Source: Diphasiastrum complanatum (taxonomy: Eukaryota > Streptophyta > Lycopodiopsida > Lycopodiales > Lycopodiaceae). From it: a DNA stretch of 64,000 nucleotides. Shown one piece after another: positions 11,526 to 21,127 of the stretch. Where the stretch lies: the NCBI GenBank assembly GCA_029204225.1, contig MU831904.1, positions 1 through 64,000 on the forward strand. Reading direction: 5' to 3'. Each line of letters starts with the position of its first letter. Within the stretch, counting starts at the first letter, position 1. The notes below the pieces were generated by a model that was not told the origin of the DNA, ran no database searches, and saw only the letters and a program-made list of their open reading frames with translations. Both the position numbers and the translations under genes were made by a program.

Positions 11526-11620
11526 CTACCCCAACGGGGTTGGCTCAACTGGTTAGCTTGGCATCCAAAGTTTCTTTGGTCCCAGGTTCGAGCCTCCCCT
11601 TGGAAACCAAGAAGCATTCC
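11526..11620 (+). repeat. tRNA-derived SINE-like unit
   Basis: The segment has an internal RNA polymerase III promoter layout. TGGCTCAACTGG at 11541-11552 resembles box A, and GGTTCGAGCCT at 11585-11595 resembles box B, 32 bases apart. CCCCAACGGGG precedes box A. No anticodon arm or acceptor stem closes properly, so it is a tRNA-derived SINE head or a tRNA relic rather than a working tRNA gene. No poly(A) or target duplication was found. Confidence 0.5.
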
Positions 11621-11654
11621 AGATAGCTATAACTCTAGATAGCTAGCACCACTA

Positions 11655-12215
11655 GCATATTGCCGGCAAGGCCTTGCGGCGAGTAGAGTTGCAGGGCAAA
11701 AAATTATGCCCTACCAACAATATGCAGGGCTAATAAATTTTCCCTACGAGTAGAGCTGCAGAATTTTTGGGTTGCCAGCAATGTGTAGAACAAGAACAAA
11801 TTTGTCGTATGAGTAGAGCTACAGGGCAAATTCTTTTTGCCTCGGCACCAATGTGTAGGGCAAAAAATTGCTCTGCAATGTGTAGGGCAAAAAACAATTT
11901 GCACCCAACTCTACTCGTCGGCGAGTAGAGCTGCAAGGCAAACTTTTTTTGCCCTTGGCAGCAATGTGTAGCGAAATTTTTTTTTGCACCAGCTCCACTC
12001 ATCGACAAGTAGAGCTACAGGGCAAATTTTTTGCTCTGCCAGCAATTTGCAGGGCAAAATTGCCAACAATGTGTGGGGCAAAAAAAAATTTGCACTTAGC
12101 TCTACTTGTCGGCGAGTAGAGTTGCAAGGCAAAGTCTTTTGCCCTACCAGCAATTTGCAGTGGAAAAAAAAATTTGCACCTAGCTCTACTCGCCACAGCG
12201 AGTAGGGCTAGGTGC
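11655..12215. repeat. Palindromic satellite with GAGTAGAGCTGCAGGGCAAA units
   Basis: The stretch alternates two short motifs, GAGTAGAGCTGCAGGGCAAA and CAGCAATGTGTAGGGCAAA, about a dozen times with irregular spacing. Junctions such as CTCTACTCGTCGGCGAGTAGAG (here 22 bases at 11909-11930) are near-perfect inverted repeats and recur near 11993, 12100 and 12183. Frames on both strands (11704-12226) only translate these repeats. No gene is called. Confidence 0.75.
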
Positions 12216-13320
12216 AAAATTTTCAAAGTACAAAAATATTTAGTTGATTTACTTTCTCCATTCTTCTCTCAAATTTTCAAGATCGATTCCATGTCAAAAT
12301 CTTGCATCTTGGCACGACTTGCATTCACATGATGACAATAGAGACCTACTCTAGCTTTCAATTTGAAATTGATGTGTACCAAGCTTAGTGAAAACCAACA
12401 TAGGCATTTCTTTCGAAAAATAAGATGTTGATGTCTAATTCTATACTCGCTTAGCAAATTCAAGTCTCAATATTGTTTTGAAAAATTTTAGTCGCTATTG
12501 TTTGCCCTTACGAAAGGCAGACAATAGCGACAAGTGTTTGTTACTCCAATAATAGCTACTTAAGCCTAGTATCCACTGTCGGTTATTCAAAATATATTGT
12601 AGCTTTTGATGAGGCGTATCATGCTATCTAAGCTTGGATGTGATGACACTAGGATAGATTCAGCCATTTAAATGTAGCAATACACTGCAAGCAAGCCAAT
12701 ACACCAAGACTACCATGTAAAAGCATTGGTAGATGGATTGGAACGCACGGCAGACCCCAAAGCTTGTTGTATACACAAAGACCACTAGTAGCTACAAGCA
12801 ATAGTAGAAGGTGCAATATACAAAAATCAAATAGCCCCCAAGTAAGTAATATAGACTGAGAATGATTTATATAATAGGTAGGAGAGCCCAATGTTGATGA
12901 ATAGCATCATTGAAGGTTATATGTACTAGAAATGAGAGAGAGAATCTGAAGGAGTACACGTTGTGTTTGCAATATTGATTGCCATAGAAGAAGCAATGTT
13001 TGAAGGATGATGTTGCGTTGGAGCAAAGATTAGAAGTTGAACAATGTAAGTTGTGTGACAACAATGATAATGTAACAAGACGGTAATGGGTAGCATAAGA
13101 ATTGGTGTATAGCTGGTAATGAATAGCATATTGGCACAAAACTTGATAGAGGATTGTGACATACATGAAGATGGAAAAGTGGCCAAAATGATATTTGGAA
13201 CAAGCTGAATGAAAGGGGTGTCAATATTAAGTGGTGAAAGCTCCAAATATCTTGACTTCAATAGCTTCAATAGGATTCAATAGCTCCATTAGACTCCAAA
13301 TAGCTTGTTGTATTGAAAAA
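12216..13320. other. Unassigned DNA with one strong hairpin
   Basis: No recognisable gene, LTR or element end is visible. The hydrophobic frames on the minus strand (12649-13270) have no family similarity. The only structure is the inverted repeat at 12491-12532. Confidence 0.4.
12491..12532. repeat. Hairpin-forming inverted repeat
   Basis: GTCGCTATTGTTTGCC (12491-12506) pairs with GGCAGACAATAGCGAC (12517-12532) with one G-T pair, around a 10-base centre that can extend the stem. It could be a miniature transposon end, a small-RNA-type hairpin or chance. Confidence 0.6.
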
Positions 13321-13562
13321 AAATCAAAGAAGCAATTTAAGCCTAAGAGGGAGTCCAATCAGAGGCAGGATCATCACCAACAAGCAGAGGGAACAAGCAA
13401 GGGCAACTGGAAAACCAAAGGGAGGTCGAAACAACAAGGTGCAGACAAGAAGACCTATGTGAGATGTAGAAGAGGCGGGCATACATTAGATACCTGCTGG
13501 CTCAATCCCAAGATTGAGTGTATCCATTGCCATAAGAAGGGTCACGCAGCCATAGATTGTCG
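13321..13562 (+). pseudogene. Gag zinc-knuckle fragment of the M-type copia family
   Basis: The translation KKQFKPKRES... leads into two CCHC knuckles, CRRGGHTLDTC and CIHCHKKGHAAIDC. It is nearly identical to 56281-56524 in element M. Homology starts and stops abruptly at both ends. From 13569 the frame continues as the protease region of a different copia family, so this fragment is the left side of a recombination junction. Confidence 0.85.
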
Positions 13563-13568
13563 CACCTT

Positions 13569-15118
13569 GTGATTCTCTTTTGATGTGTTCATCAAGTCCA
13601 ATATCAAGTGAAGGTGACAAAGATCCATGGTGGATTGATAGTGGAGCTAGCTCACACATGACTAGTCACAAGGAGTTCTTTACTTCTTTGGTCACTTATG
13701 ATGGAGCCAAGAAAGCAATTCACATGGCCAATGGTGGTGAGTGTGTGATTGAAGGTATTGGTTCAATTCCTATTTGTCTCTTTACTAATAGGAAAGCAAG
13801 ACTTGATGGTGTTCTTTACGTTCCTTCACTTTCAAAAAATTTGCTAAGTGTTGGTCAAATGATAAAGAAAGGATACATGGTAAAGTTTGGTGGTGATGTT
13901 TGTTTCATTACAAAGGCAAAAATCTTGGTTGCTAGGGGCAATAGACAAGGTAGACTTTTCAAGCTTGATGCTTTTGTTATGGCTAACAAAAAGGATGGAA
14001 TGGAAAAGGAGATTGGTCTCAACTTTCCAAAGTTACCTTTTAGCATCAATAAGATTGGTGGTTCTTATGCAAAGTCTAACAAGCTTCCTTATGCTAGATC
14101 TAGTTCAAGATCTAATATGCTTCTTGGAGATGTTCATCTTTGTGCTAACTTGGCTAGTCTTGAGGATAATGATGGTGTTTCAATGGTTCTTCATGGCAAA
14201 TGCAAGCATGCAAAAGGTAAGGAAAGAGCTAACTTCATCAATGGAGGTGAAGGTTCTTCCTTGGAAAAGATTGTTGTTAATGATTTCTTTGATCATATGT
14301 CAAAAGATGTTGTTAGGTGCATGCATGAAGGAGGTGGTTCTTCTACATTCTTTTGTGATGAGTCCAAGAAAGTCATTTTTCCAGCAAGTGGAGTCACATT
14401 TCTTCATAAAGAAAGTAGATCAAATGGTTCTATCAAGAGACTTGGTGAGGAAGATAGTCACAAGTCAAGAAGAAGAGAAGTATGTGAAGAGTTCAAAGTA
14501 GGATGTACTTTGAATGATGTCATTGTGAATGATAGTGAGGGAGAATCATTATCAAATGAGTCATTGCCTAAAACATTGAATAGAATTTCTTGTTTGAAAA
14601 AAGAGAGTACTTCAAGCATCCTTATGTTGAAGGTACTAATCATTTTTTTCATGGCTTCTAATGTCTTTGAGATTTCTACTTCTTATGATGCAATCATTAA
14701 GAGGGAGTCTTATGAAGGAAAGAGCAATGGAAGATTGGTTCTTGGAAAGATCCAAGGCATGGATCTCACATCTCTTCATCAACTCAAAGGATTCTATGAT
14801 TGTGAATTGATCACTCATGATCAAGATGGCAAAAGGTTGGTTGGAGAAGACTACATGGAGCAAATCGAGAGGCAATTTTTTCAAGGCAAGGGATATCTCA
14901 TTGGTGAGCTTATTGAGGTTTGTTATGAGCTCAAGAGGGCTGTATTTCTTAGGTTTGATACTCATCTTCACCTACTCTACTTCATGTTGGATGGAAAGTT
15001 TGGAATCTATCTTTTGATTTATGATGGTGACATTGGCGACATTGTTTTCACTAACCTTTGTGGAAGATCAAGATCAAGCATTGATGAGATCTTGTTGGAT
15101 CTAGATCACATGTTTTAG
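13569..15118 (+). CDS. Element N ORF, first part: copia protease fused to a long novel segment
   Basis: The conventional ATG is at 13580, but the frame is open from the junction at 13569 and runs 512 codons to TAG 15116-15118. Residues about 16-30 carry the aspartic protease motif WWIDSGASSHM. Residues to about 140 match the copia protease and GAG-pre-integrase region (LYVPSLSKNLLSVGQM, GRLFKLDA). Residues about 160-185 (SNKLPYARSSSRSN) match the integrase zinc segment of element K. The integrase catalytic core is absent. The next 320 or so residues match no family I know, contain a hydrophobic stretch (ILMLKVLIIFFMASNV) and end near ILLDLDHMF. The same frame continues after the stop. The frame is long for decayed DNA and looks recently maintained. 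It may be a non-autonomous copia product; the function of the novel part is unknown. Confidence 0.65.
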
Positions 15119-16129
15119 AGGGAGTATTTTCAGAGGTTTAGGTCTGAAGATATTCATATCTTTGATATTGATGATCAAGAGAAAGGTAAGCAAGTGGAAG
15201 CAACTCACTTTGCTTTACTCACATGTTTTGGAGAATTTTCTTGTGTAGATGATGCTATGCAAGTGGATATTGGTTCTCATGGTTTTCATACTGGAAAAGC
15301 AAGTAATGGATCTGAAAAACAAAGTTTGTTCAATGACTTTGATGGTCAAGAGGAAGACCAAGAGGTTGGTCTCAAAGGGCTTCAACAACACAAAAGGAAA
15401 GGTGGCAATTTGGAGCTAGTCAAGAGCATCAAAGGAAGGGTATTTGGCAAAGATGTTTTGGATCTATTTTTGCAGCTTATTGAAGACTCAGGTAAGGTCA
15501 AAGGAGCAGCAAGTAAGTGTTGTTCAAGTTTACTTTACTTGTTCTATCTCATGTTTGAGCTATTTCATGTGGATGTGTGCAAATTGTCAAGATATGGACA
15601 AACTAGCTACATTGTCTTGCAATATCTTATTGTTGGAGTTGTACTAACATTCTTGGCTGGTTTTGCTGATGGAAATGAAGTTATTGGAGGTTCATTATGT
15701 CACTCATCCATGGCTTTGTCCTCAAGAGTTGAGCTACTTGGTGCCAATACTTGGAGATTGTCAATTTTTGGTGAATTCATGGTCATTTTCTCATGTCCAG
15801 TAGACCTTGAAGATGGACTAGTGCAAACTACTTGGTTTATGGAGTCATGTGGTGCTAGATTTGCATCATTAATGTACTCACCTACTCATGGATTTCCAAG
15901 GTTTGATGGTTTCTTGTGGCAAGATGGAGATGGAGGCTCATTCATGGAGTTTTATGGTGGAGACATATCAAGAAAGGACAAAGTTGGAGGACACAAGCAA
16001 GCAAATGGTCATCACTCACATTTATTGTTTGGTTGCTGTAATTTTCCAGAGAGTACAAAGTTTGAAACATGGAGGAATCATTTCATTCACATTCTATTTG
16101 GTTCTTCATGTTCTAGTTATGATGTGTAA
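15119..16129 (+). CDS. Element N ORF, second part (same frame after one TAG)
   Basis: The frame reopens at 15119 (an ATG-started version begins at 15194, 311 codons) and is in phase with the first part, so the whole run of about 850 codons has one internal stop. The start, KGKQVEATHFALL, resembles the linker that precedes RT in copia polyproteins. No RT or RNase H follows. The remainder has two hydrophobic stretches (LLYLFYLMFELFHV and YIVLQYLIVGVVLTFLAGF) and then a soluble-looking C-terminus rich in Gly, Phe and His, ending SSCSSYDV. An envelope-like role can be imagined from the position and the hydrophobic segments, but nothing else supports it. It could also be captured host sequence. 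It is followed by the element's polypurine tract and 3' LTR. Confidence 0.55.
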   Translation, partial: REYFQRFRSEDIHIFDIDDQEKGKQVEATHFALLTCFGEFSCVDDAMQVDIGSHGFHTGKASNGSEKQSLFNDFDGQEEDQEVGLKGLQQHKRKGGNLELVKSIKGRVFGKDVLDLFLQLIEDSGKVKGAASKCCSSLLYLFYLMFELFHVDVCKLSRYGQTSYIVLQYLIVGVVLTFLAGFADGNEVIGGSLCHSSMALSSRVELLGANTWRLSIFGEFMVIFSCPVDLEDGLVQTTWFMESCGARFASLMYSPTHGFPRFDGFLWQDGDGGSFMEFYGGDISRKDKVGGHKQANGHHSHLLFGCCNFPESTKFETWRNHFIHILFGSSCSSYDV

Positions 16130-16287
16130 AATTGATGTAAGAAATAGTGAAGCATCCAATTTGGACACTATTCTCTATATCAATTATGAAAGATACTTTA
16201 GAACCTTAGAAAGAAGATCTATACTTAGGATGGAGATCATTCTAAAGTTGGATCAAATTTCTATTGTCAAAACTATGCCAAAACTAG

Positions 16288-16299
16288 TTGAAGAGGGAG
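16288..16299 (+). promoter_or_regulatory. Polypurine tract of element N
   Basis: TTGAAGAGGGAG immediately precedes the LTR start TGTGAGAG. Confidence 0.75.
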
Positions 16300-16869
16300 T
16301 GTGAGAGATTTCAACTAGTTTAGTCTAGTTTAGTCACATTTTGGTAAATTATCAATAAGAGGCCAAAACTCATTTTAGACTTAGAGATAAACTTTTTGAA
16401 GTTATATTAGTTTAAAATACATTCAATAAACACTTTTGGAAAGTGTGGGAAAGTTGGTAGTCGAGTTTGAGAGAGATTCAAATTTGAACTTTGGGTACAT
16501 TGAATCTAGACCCAAAAATAGTAGGGTTTACATTTTGGAGGGAAAGCCAAGTGGCAAAATAGGGTTTGGAAACTCTATAAAAGGATGTAACTCGTGGAGA
16601 AACACATATTCTCTCTTCTCTCTCTCATTTCATCATTATACATGGTTCTCTTTGAGTTCTACTACTCATTGGTGCACTATCTTGGTGTTATCTTGCAATC
16701 TTGTGTGTAGAATGATCATTTATTGCTATTTTCGGTTCCACACGAGTGAAATACAATAGGGTACTATAATTGTACGGATAGCAAACATATTTTATGTTTT
16801 GGTTCATGTTTGATCAATATCTCTTAGAGTTTGCATCTCATTTTGTGTGTAGATGCTGATTTTTTTACA
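16300..16869 (+). repeat. 3' LTR of element N (570 bp)
   Basis: It starts TGTGAGAGATTTC after the polypurine tract and ends TTTTTTACA at 16869. TATAAAAGG at 16576-16584 is a strong TATA box, followed by a CT-rich initiator-like stretch (16610-16626). No matching 5' LTR is visible upstream, so N is truncated on the left or its left LTR is lost. A frame at 16436-16759 lies in the LTR and is not called. Confidence 0.75.
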
Positions 16870-16989
16870 TTGGTAGGATTGCTGGTTTGCTCCTTATTGT
16901 AACCAAAGATTTGGGACATGGATTGGATCTTGAATGATCTGAAATCCTTCACAACAATTAGTACAAAGATTATATTAGAAAGTTTTGAT

Positions 16990-18220
16990 TGAAACTATTC
17001 ATAAAAGATCGAGTGTTTACAGTTACTTATGAGTTTACCATTGAAAATGAATCTGAAGTTTGAAAGTACATCATCTTGTAGGAGCAATAGTTCCCGCTTG
17101 ATGTAGTTTAGACTCCAATCTTCTTCCACCTCAACACACGTCAAAACGACATCATTGTATATAATCTCAATATTTTTTCGTTTTGAATGTCCACTGGCTT
17201 CCAAGTCTTGATCGAGTGACACCCATTTACCTTTATTTTTTTTCCATCTTTGATAATGGAAGCATAAGCTCAACATTTGTTTTTCAATTTGATAACGGAA
17301 GCACATGGAAGACATTTTAATTATGCATTCTATTTCTCCATCTGGTCTTTTGTCCCAGCCTTCATCCATAAATTCAGATAATAAACTATTTGATAAATTT
17401 TTGCATACAAACATCATTGGGGTTTTGTGTACATTGACCCTTGAAAAGAAATCTACAAATATATTCAAGGAAATAAACCAACGCAATCTGACTGTTTTTG
17501 ATCCCGTGCTCATTTTCAATGAATTTTTTACATATATCTTGCAACAAAATGATTCTGAAACTGTAGCATCTGGTGAAATCCATTCATCACTTTTAATACT
17601 AGGTAGTAAAATTGATACTATTTGTTCAATTTTTTTTTTTTTTGTATTAGGAATGTACATTGATTCATAAAAAAAGATCCCACTATCAGCTAGATCTTTT
17701 GCAGTTCTACCTCCATATTGCAGCTATCCAATATCAGTGTGAATAACATCTAACACACCTGCTAAAGATCCACTCGGCTCCCATTCATTTATGTTGGATG
17801 GATATAAATCCTCAAGAGAAAAATGATCAGATTGGCAAGTTTACTATTATATATTTATTAATGACAAAAATCTAAGTATAAAAATCAATACTCACAATTG
17901 TTTTTTTTGTGATCATGACGGTTGAATCCTTTCACATTTATCTCTGAATGCATATATACATGTTGGACTAGAATTTCAGAAATAGATTTTCCTCTGATGA
18001 TGTTCTGAAATCCAAAATTCAGGCGTTCCAATAAGATCGAAATGATAGTTTTGACCTTTTCCTTTTTTGAAATGCTCCTCATGATGGATGCATCAAAACC
18101 CAAGAATTTTTTGAATATTTTCTTGGCACCCATAATCCATTATCATCCGTCTCGTTGAATAGAAGCACAGAGTTGATTGAGGAGCACGACGTCCTTGATG
18201 GCGCCATCCGTAATGTGCAT
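16990..18220 (-). pseudogene. Minus-strand broken gene of unknown family, probably with an intron
   Basis: Read on the minus strand, an upstream block (about 18133-17890, starting MGAKKIFKKFLGFDASIM) ends at a GTGAGT splice-donor-like site. A downstream block resumes near 17822 (DLYPSNINEWEPSGSLAGV) after an AG. It hits one in-frame TAG near 17719, then continues open for 221 codons (17660-16998) to a stop. The C-terminal 60 residues (VVLTCVEVEEDWSLNYIKRE...FRFIFNGKLIS) have the look of a ubiquitin-like or other small beta-rich domain, but I do not recognise the family. No retroelement motif is present. Composition and continuity suggest a decayed host gene. The exon limits are inferred. Confidence 0.45.
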
Positions 18221-18811
18221 GCAAAAATATGAAACAATGAACTATGAATCTGAAAATTTGCGTAGACAAAAAGCCATGAATATGAGAAAATGTGTTGGTG
18301 AAAAAGTGTCGAGCGCCTAGTGAAGGCCTTGAGAATTCTCAATATCCCATAAGTAACTACTTGCCTTGAAACTCTCCCATATATTAGTTGGGGCTCCACC
18401 ATATCCTCTATCCCCTGGTACCAACCCTTTTGGAAGTTAGACGGATGGCGGGTGGCTAGGCGACTGGGGTTGGGATCCTAGTATGCGGCTCACGTGGGTA
18501 CGTGTGTGTGCGTGGCCCTCAGGCCCAAATTCTTTCTAGAAATATTGTGCAAGGATTGTTCCTACAACATGTGATTGCACCAAGATCTGTCAACTATTGT
18601 TTATGAGCACCATGGCAACCATATCCACTGGACCACTGGGACAAATGGTCGGTGCATCAAGGCAATCTTGCCTACAAGTTAGCAAAGGTTGGTTGCAAGG
18701 AAACAGAAAGTTATCAAGGTCTAATGAAGATTTTGCTCTCTTTTTGTCTCCAAATTGCAAAAAATGTCTATTTTTTTACGTTTCTATGATTTGTTGAAAT
18801 CTAGATGGATC
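18221..18811. other. Unassigned DNA between the broken gene and element D
   Basis: Nothing here is recognised. It includes a slightly GC-richer patch at 18430-18520. RT sequence of element D begins at 18812 without a visible LTR, so D is truncated here. Confidence 0.4.
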
Positions 18812-19640
18812 TTAACAATGATGCACTATATTTTTTCCTTGCTCATTAATCTCAAGTGATCTACTTTGACCTATAAAGGCATGACCTTTCCAAAAGTCAA
18901 TCTCAAGGCCTAAAATATAGTGAAGAACTCCTAAGTCCTGCATCTTAAACTCACTACCAACTGCATGCTTAGTTTCTTCAACTAGCTTCTCATTATTTCC
19001 ACAAATAATGATATCATCTACATAGATGAGAAGAATAATTACAAAGTTATCTACAAACTTAATATACAAAGAGGGGTCATATTCACCAAGACAAAATTTG
19101 AGTGATATGAGATAGGAGTTGAGCCTTGCATACCAAGACCTTGGTGCATGTTTTAGTCCATATAGACTTTTGAACAAAAGACAAACTTTTGATTCTTCAC
19201 TTTCTTTCACAAAACCAGGAGATTGCTCCATGTAAATCTCCTCCTCAAGGTAACCATTGAGAAAGACATTAGAAACATCAAGCTGAAACATTCTCCAATT
19301 GTGAAAACATGCAAGAGATATGAGTATTCTGATTGTTACCATTTTTGCAACTGGTGCAAAGGTGTCTTCACAATCAAGACCTTTGATTTGAGAGTAGCCT
19401 TTGGCACAAAGTCTTGCTTTATATTTATTGATAGATCCATCATTATTATACTTGATTCTGAAAACCCACTTACATCCAATCACATGCATGTTGTTTGGTG
19501 GCCCCACAAGCTCCCATGTATTCTTTGACATCAAGGCTTCAAACTCTTGGGTCATTGCTTCAACCTAGTTCTCGGATTGAAGTGCTTCTTGGACATCTTT
19601 AGGCTCTTCATCTGATATGAAGAGAGCATGATAGGAAGTT
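18812..19640 (-). pseudogene. Copia element D, reverse transcriptase part
   Basis: Read on the minus strand from 19640, this is the end of the linker and an RT domain: WVEAMTQEFEALM after a TAG, IGCKWVFRIKYN, FQLDVSNVFLNG, YGLKHAPRSW and the catalytic YVDDIIICG (about 19030-19004). RT ends at GLEIDFWKG...QSR near 18860, and RNase H is missing. The 247-codon frame 18812-19555 is open. It is the continuation of the linker at 24508-24840: element C is inserted between them with duplicated GTTTC at 19636-19640 and 24508-24512. Confidence 0.9.
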
Positions 19641-21115
19641 TCTGTTAAAATTGAAAAACAATCCATATTGATTTCTTGGCTTGCTACAAATGTTGTACCA
19701 TGCAAGTATGTAGCTCATTAATGCAAAATGCCAAGTTTGGCCTACATAGAACTCGAGCTACATGGTTATGTGTTATCTAGTTTGATAAATGCAACTTGCA
19801 TCTATGATGCTGCGAACAGATTGGGCACCAAGCATTTTCTCTTGCTGAAAAAAATTTCTCAGCAATCTGTAATTTTGGAAATCGACAGTGAGCTTATCCA
19901 TATGAGATTGTTGAGCTTTTGCCAAGTTTTCATTTGATGCAGAAGTTCAGAAGATTGGGCAACATTGTCAGACTTCATGTGATTAGGACGACCAGGGATA
20001 GATTTCTTTTCACGATGGTCAAAGTCATCATCGGAACCTTCGTCTTCCTCACAGAGAGCATAAGTCATCACATCTTTAAGTTGGTCATAAAGGTCAACTG
20101 GTATGAGTTCACGGCGGATGTTTTTAGGCAATCCAACCAAGAATAGTTTTATGGCCATACGTTCGGTGATATTTTCATCAACACATTCTACTTTGAGATG
20201 TTTAAAACACTCAATGTAGTTTCGAACAGACTCTTTGCGACACATCTTGATATGGGTAATCTGGATGAATGGGCTCTGAGTGAGTTTGGATGGTTTGAAA
20301 TGCTTGATGAGAGCGTCCTTGAGGGTGGTCCAAGAAGCAAGATCAGGAGCTTCGAGGTTAAGATACCACTCTTTGGCTGTTCCATAGAGTACCATGGGGA
20401 ATAGGCAAAGCTTTTCAGTATCAGAGGTATCTCCATAGAAACGGCATGCATTATCAAAGTCTTGGAAAAATCTAATAGACATAGAATTAGCATGATTATG
20501 CTTGTAGAAACTCGTGGCATCTCACATGCATTAATTGTAAGTGATTCATAGTGACATGCAAGGCATGCACAAAGTTTAATGGACACATGCATGATGATTT
20601 GAACATTTCTAGTTAGAACTAGTACACTTGTAAAAAGTTGGTAGAATTTCATGCATGACAAGTGACAAATGTCACATAGACTCTAGATGTCACTTTAGAT
20701 GTCATTTTGGAATGGATAGATGTGGTTCTGCCTCGAGCTACCTCAAACTCCATAAATATGTGTAGCTCTCCACACAATCAATGATGAAGGACCAAAGTTT
20801 TGTAGCTATCTCATGCCATTTTGGATCTAAAAAAATATTGCTTGTTATCTCTCTAGCTCTCTCTCTCTCTCTCTCTCTCTAACTCGTGTTGATACTAATG
20901 CTCATACACTGAAATCTTGTATTTTTATTCATTCTTTGATTCATTGCTATTATATTCTGTTGATTAGCATGCTAGATTATGGATTAGCCATTTCTTCTGA
21001 ACTAGATTTTGTTGATCAATCTAGAATCAGGTTATAGTGCCAATCACAAAGCTTAATTAAGATCAGTCACTCTTGTGGACATTCCCCACACGTGTGAATT
21101 CTGGAAATTTTGTCA
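19641..21115 (+). repeat. 5' LTR of element C, interrupted by a captured gag segment
   Basis: The sequence is the B-family LTR of about 800 bp (starts TGTTAAAATTG, ends TTTTGTCA) with 674 foreign bases at 19802-20475 replacing 8 original bases. The 3' LTR at 23721-24507 lacks the foreign segment. A (CT)n tract at 20866-20880 is longer than in B. Confidence 0.92.
19802..20475 (-). pseudogene. Ty3-type gag capsid segment captured inside an LTR
   Basis: On the minus strand the frame from 20482 down to 19859 encodes 207 residues. It has a Retrotrans_gag-type core: FFQDFDNACRFYGD, TAKEWYLNLEAP, LIKHFKPSKLTQSPF, KESVRNYIECFKHL and LVGLPKNIRRELIP. It resembles the gag relics at 35306-36200 (+) and 60906-62010 (-). 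The first codons lie in the LTR itself, and no gag N-terminus, zinc knuckle or pol accompanies it. No target duplication is evident at the edges, which favours patch repair or template switching over transposition. The frame is open, so the capture is recent or the source was intact. Confidence 0.85.
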
Positions 21116-21127
21116 TGGTATCAGAGC
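21116..21127 (+). promoter_or_regulatory. Primer binding site of element C
   Basis: TGGTATCAGAGC abuts the LTR; it is complementary to initiator Met-tRNA. Confidence 0.9.

Noticed and set aside
11526-11620. A functional tRNA gene
   Set aside because: Box A and B are present but no acceptor stem or anticodon arm forms, so a SINE or relic is more likely.
11704-12226. Overlapping frames of 64-92 codons with repeated CNSTRR-like text
   Set aside because: They only read the palindromic satellite in several frames and both strands.
12649-13270. Hydrophobic minus-strand frames that could be membrane proteins
   Set aside because: The frames are short and overlapping, with no conserved motif; hydrophobicity follows from T-rich composition on that strand.
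18597-18797. 66-codon plus-strand frame between the broken gene and element D
   Set aside because: No similarity or conserved motif; length is within chance.
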